A DNA stretch of 7,388 nucleotides from Candidatus Omnitrophota bacterium (GTDB lineage: Bacteria > Omnitrophota > Gorgyraeia > Tantalellales > Tantalellaceae). Each line of letters starts with the position of its first letter. The first letter of the stretch is position 1. Below the pieces are notes generated by a model. The model saw only the letters and a program-made list of their open reading frames with translations. It made no database searches and was not told the DNA's origin. The stretch spans positions 1 through 7,388 of the forward strand of contig JAHIZQ010000130.1 of NCBI GenBank assembly GCA_018814505.1, read 5' to 3'. A program made the translations under genes and the position numbers. Shown piece by piece: positions 5,915-7,388 of this stretch.

Positions 5915-7191
5915 GACCTTTCAGAGGATTAATTTACAATCAGGAAAAGATCGGTGGAAATTATTTAAGCGTAGTTGCTCCGCCGTATGATGTAATTTCA
6001 GCGGAAATGAAAGACGCGCTTTATGGGGAAAGCGGGTATAACGTTATACGGCTTATTTTGGGAAAATCCTTAGACAGAGATGATGAAACGAATAATGTTT
6101 ACACGCGCGCGAAAGAGAATTTAATAAATTGGGAAAAGCATGATGTTCTTCTAAAAGATGATAAGCCGGCAATTTATATATATTTGCAGGAATATGACTG
6201 TAATGGAAAAAAACATAAGAGAGTTGGGTTTATATGTCTTATGAAAATCGGAGAAACAGGAAACGATCCTGTTTTGCCGCATGAGTATACTTTGGCGAAG
6301 CCTAAAGTTGACAGGATGAACTTGATAAAACAGGTCAAAGCTAACTTAAGCCCGATATTTTCTTTGTATGAGGATACGGACGGAGTTATTAATAGAGAGA
6401 TAGAGAAAAGCATAAAACGCCGGGATCCGGTTATTGATGTTACGCGAGATGACGGATCTCATAAATTATGGCGGCTTCAGGATGAAAAATCAGTTGATGT
6501 TATTGTTAACGCTATGAGAGATAAAAAAGCCTTTATTGCTGATGGACATCATAGGTATGAAGTCGCGAAAACATATAGGGACACGTGTCGAAAAGATCCG
6601 GATTATGACGGAAGTGCTGATTTTGTAATGATGTATTTTACAGATTTGTCCGAAAACAGCGATTTAACGGTGCTTGCGACGCATAGGGCGGTTAAGGTTA
6701 TGCCTGCGGAACAGAAAGAAAAGCTTATGTCAAAACTAGAAACCTATTTTGATATAAAAAAGCGCGGTAGTCTTACGGAATTGGTTGATAATCTTAATGA
6801 AGAAATTTTCGAAGAAAGTGTTTTTGGATTTTTTGACGGGAAAGATTATTTTTTAATGAAACCCAAAAATAAAGAAAAACTGTTAAACCTTATTACTGAT
6901 GACAGAGCATATGAATGGAAAACTTTGGATGTTAGCGTTTTACATTCAGCTGTATTCAACAAGATACTGTTAGTTAATAATAGTGAGGGCAATATTTCAT
7001 ATTTTCGAGAACCAAAAGACGCGGAAAAGGTAGTAAAAGACGGAAGTCACATGGCGGCTTTTTTTCTTAAACCCACGCGAGTGGAACAGCTTAAAGCTGT
7101 AGCGGAATTGGGAGAAATGATGCCGCAGAAATCGACATACTTTTATCCGAAACTTCTTACGGGGCTTGTGATAAATAAGTTTGAAAAGTGA
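5902..7191 (+). CDS. DUF1015 family protein, function unknown
   Basis: The 429-residue protein is full length for the DUF1015 (COG4198) family. The N-terminus MAEIRPFRGLIYN leads into VVAPPYDVIS (24-33). Further conserved blocks are VLPHEYT (124-130), the central motif FIADGHHRYEVA (211-222) and the C-terminal MMPQKSTYFYPKLLTGLV (406-423). No signal peptide or membrane segment is seen, so it should be cytoplasmic. The reaction is not established. The DGHHRY motif recalls the GxxR-type phosphate-binding motif of ParB/sulfiredoxin-fold proteins, including the ADP-dependent serine kinase SerK, but that is my inference. The ATG at 5902 gives the family start and has a ribosome site AGGAAAG (5887-5893) eight bases upstream, inside the VanZ-like gene. 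The 13-base overlap with that gene indicates co-translation. accD follows after 52 bases. Confidence 0.93.
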   Translation: MAEIRPFRGLIYNQEKIGGNYLSVVAPPYDVISAEMKDALYGESGYNVIRLILGKSLDRDDETNNVYTRAKENLINWEKHDVLLKDDKPAIYIYLQEYDCNGKKHKRVGFICLMKIGETGNDPVLPHEYTLAKPKVDRMNLIKQVKANLSPIFSLYEDTDGVINREIEKSIKRRDPVIDVTRDDGSHKLWRLQDEKSVDVIVNAMRDKKAFIADGHHRYEVAKTYRDTCRKDPDYDGSADFVMMYFTDLSENSDLTVLATHRAVKVMPAEQKEKLMSKLETYFDIKKRGSLTELVDNLNEEIFEESVFGFFDGKDYFLMKPKNKEKLLNLITDDRAYEWKTLDVSVLHSAVFNKILLVNNSEGNISYFREPKDAEKVVKDGSHMAAFFLKPTRVEQLKAVAELGEMMPQKSTYFYPKLLTGLVINKFEK

Positions 7192-7243
7192 TATTGTGTC
7201 AAAAAAAACTCTAATTTCAAACTAAAGAGGTGAATGTAGAAAT

Positions 7244-7388
7244 ATGGTATTCTTTTCAAAAAAACCTATATTCGGTAAGGACAAGAAAAAGGAAATCCCT
7301 GGTGGGTTATGGACGAAATGTCCCGATTGCGGGGAGATGCTCTACAATAAAACGCTGAATTCCAATCATAAGATATGTTCAAAATGCG
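7244..7388 (+). CDS. accD: Acetyl-CoA carboxylase carboxyltransferase subunit beta (5' part)
   Basis: The first 48 codons of accD run to the window edge. The start MVFFSKKPIFGKDKKK is the typical basic, variable N-terminus. It is followed by GGLWTKCPDCGEMLYNKTL (20-38) and the beginning of the second knuckle, ICSKC (44-48). The four cysteines C26, C29, C45 and C48 form the AccD zinc ribbon. The catalytic crotonase-like domain lies beyond the window. With AccA, AccD transfers carboxyl groups from carboxybiotin to acetyl-CoA to make malonyl-CoA for fatty acid synthesis. The ribosome site AGAGGTGA (7226-7233) is ten bases before ATG 7244, rather far. An ATG at 7234 is followed at once by TAG and is not the start. 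It may be read through from the genes upstream, since no terminator is seen in 7192-7243. Confidence 0.95.
   Translation, partial: MVFFSKKPIFGKDKKKEIPGGLWTKCPDCGEMLYNKTLNSNHKICSKC

Overview
This window holds a bacterial heat-shock operon of the HrcA/CIRCE type. All recognisable genes lie on the + strand, in the order hrcA, grpE, dnaK, dnaJ, a small FmdB-type zinc-ribbon gene, a VanZ-like membrane protein gene, a DUF1015 gene, and the first 48 codons of accD. The first 88 bases carry the end of an unrecognised upstream gene. No rRNA, tRNA, CRISPR array, transposase or prophage gene is visible.

The organism is not firmly identifiable. DnaK keeps the N-terminal-lobe segment of about two dozen residues that Firmicutes DnaK lacks, so it is of the Gram-negative type, although HrcA/CIRCE control and the hrcA-first order are also classic for Gram-positives. 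Moderate to low GC content and this mix of genes would fit a deep-branching Gram-negative lineage. Omnitrophota-like candidate phyla are one guess, made from overall impression only.

Region by region: 1-88 is the end of the upstream gene. It runs into a 13-bp tandem repeat (85-111), then a near-perfect sigma-70-type promoter (TTGACA 116-121, extended TATAAT 135-143) and a perfect CIRCE operator (core 144-170). Bases 197-3873 encode the repressor HrcA, the nucleotide exchange factor GrpE and the chaperone DnaK. The 239-base gap before dnaJ (3874-4112) is the odd part: it contains a GC-rich element of about 144-148 bp with inverted ends, nested dyads and a possible flanking direct repeat. Bases 4113-5231 encode a complete type I DnaJ. 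Bases 5293-7191 hold three tightly packed or overlapping accessory genes. accD begins at 7244 and runs off the window.

Functionally, DnaK, DnaJ and GrpE form the Hsp70 folding machine, and HrcA represses the operon through CIRCE until heat or unfolded protein draws the HrcA-stabilising chaperonin away. The downstream genes (FmdB, VanZ-like, DUF1015) have no settled role. Their spacing suggests co-transcription with each other, and no intrinsic terminator separates them from dnaJ.
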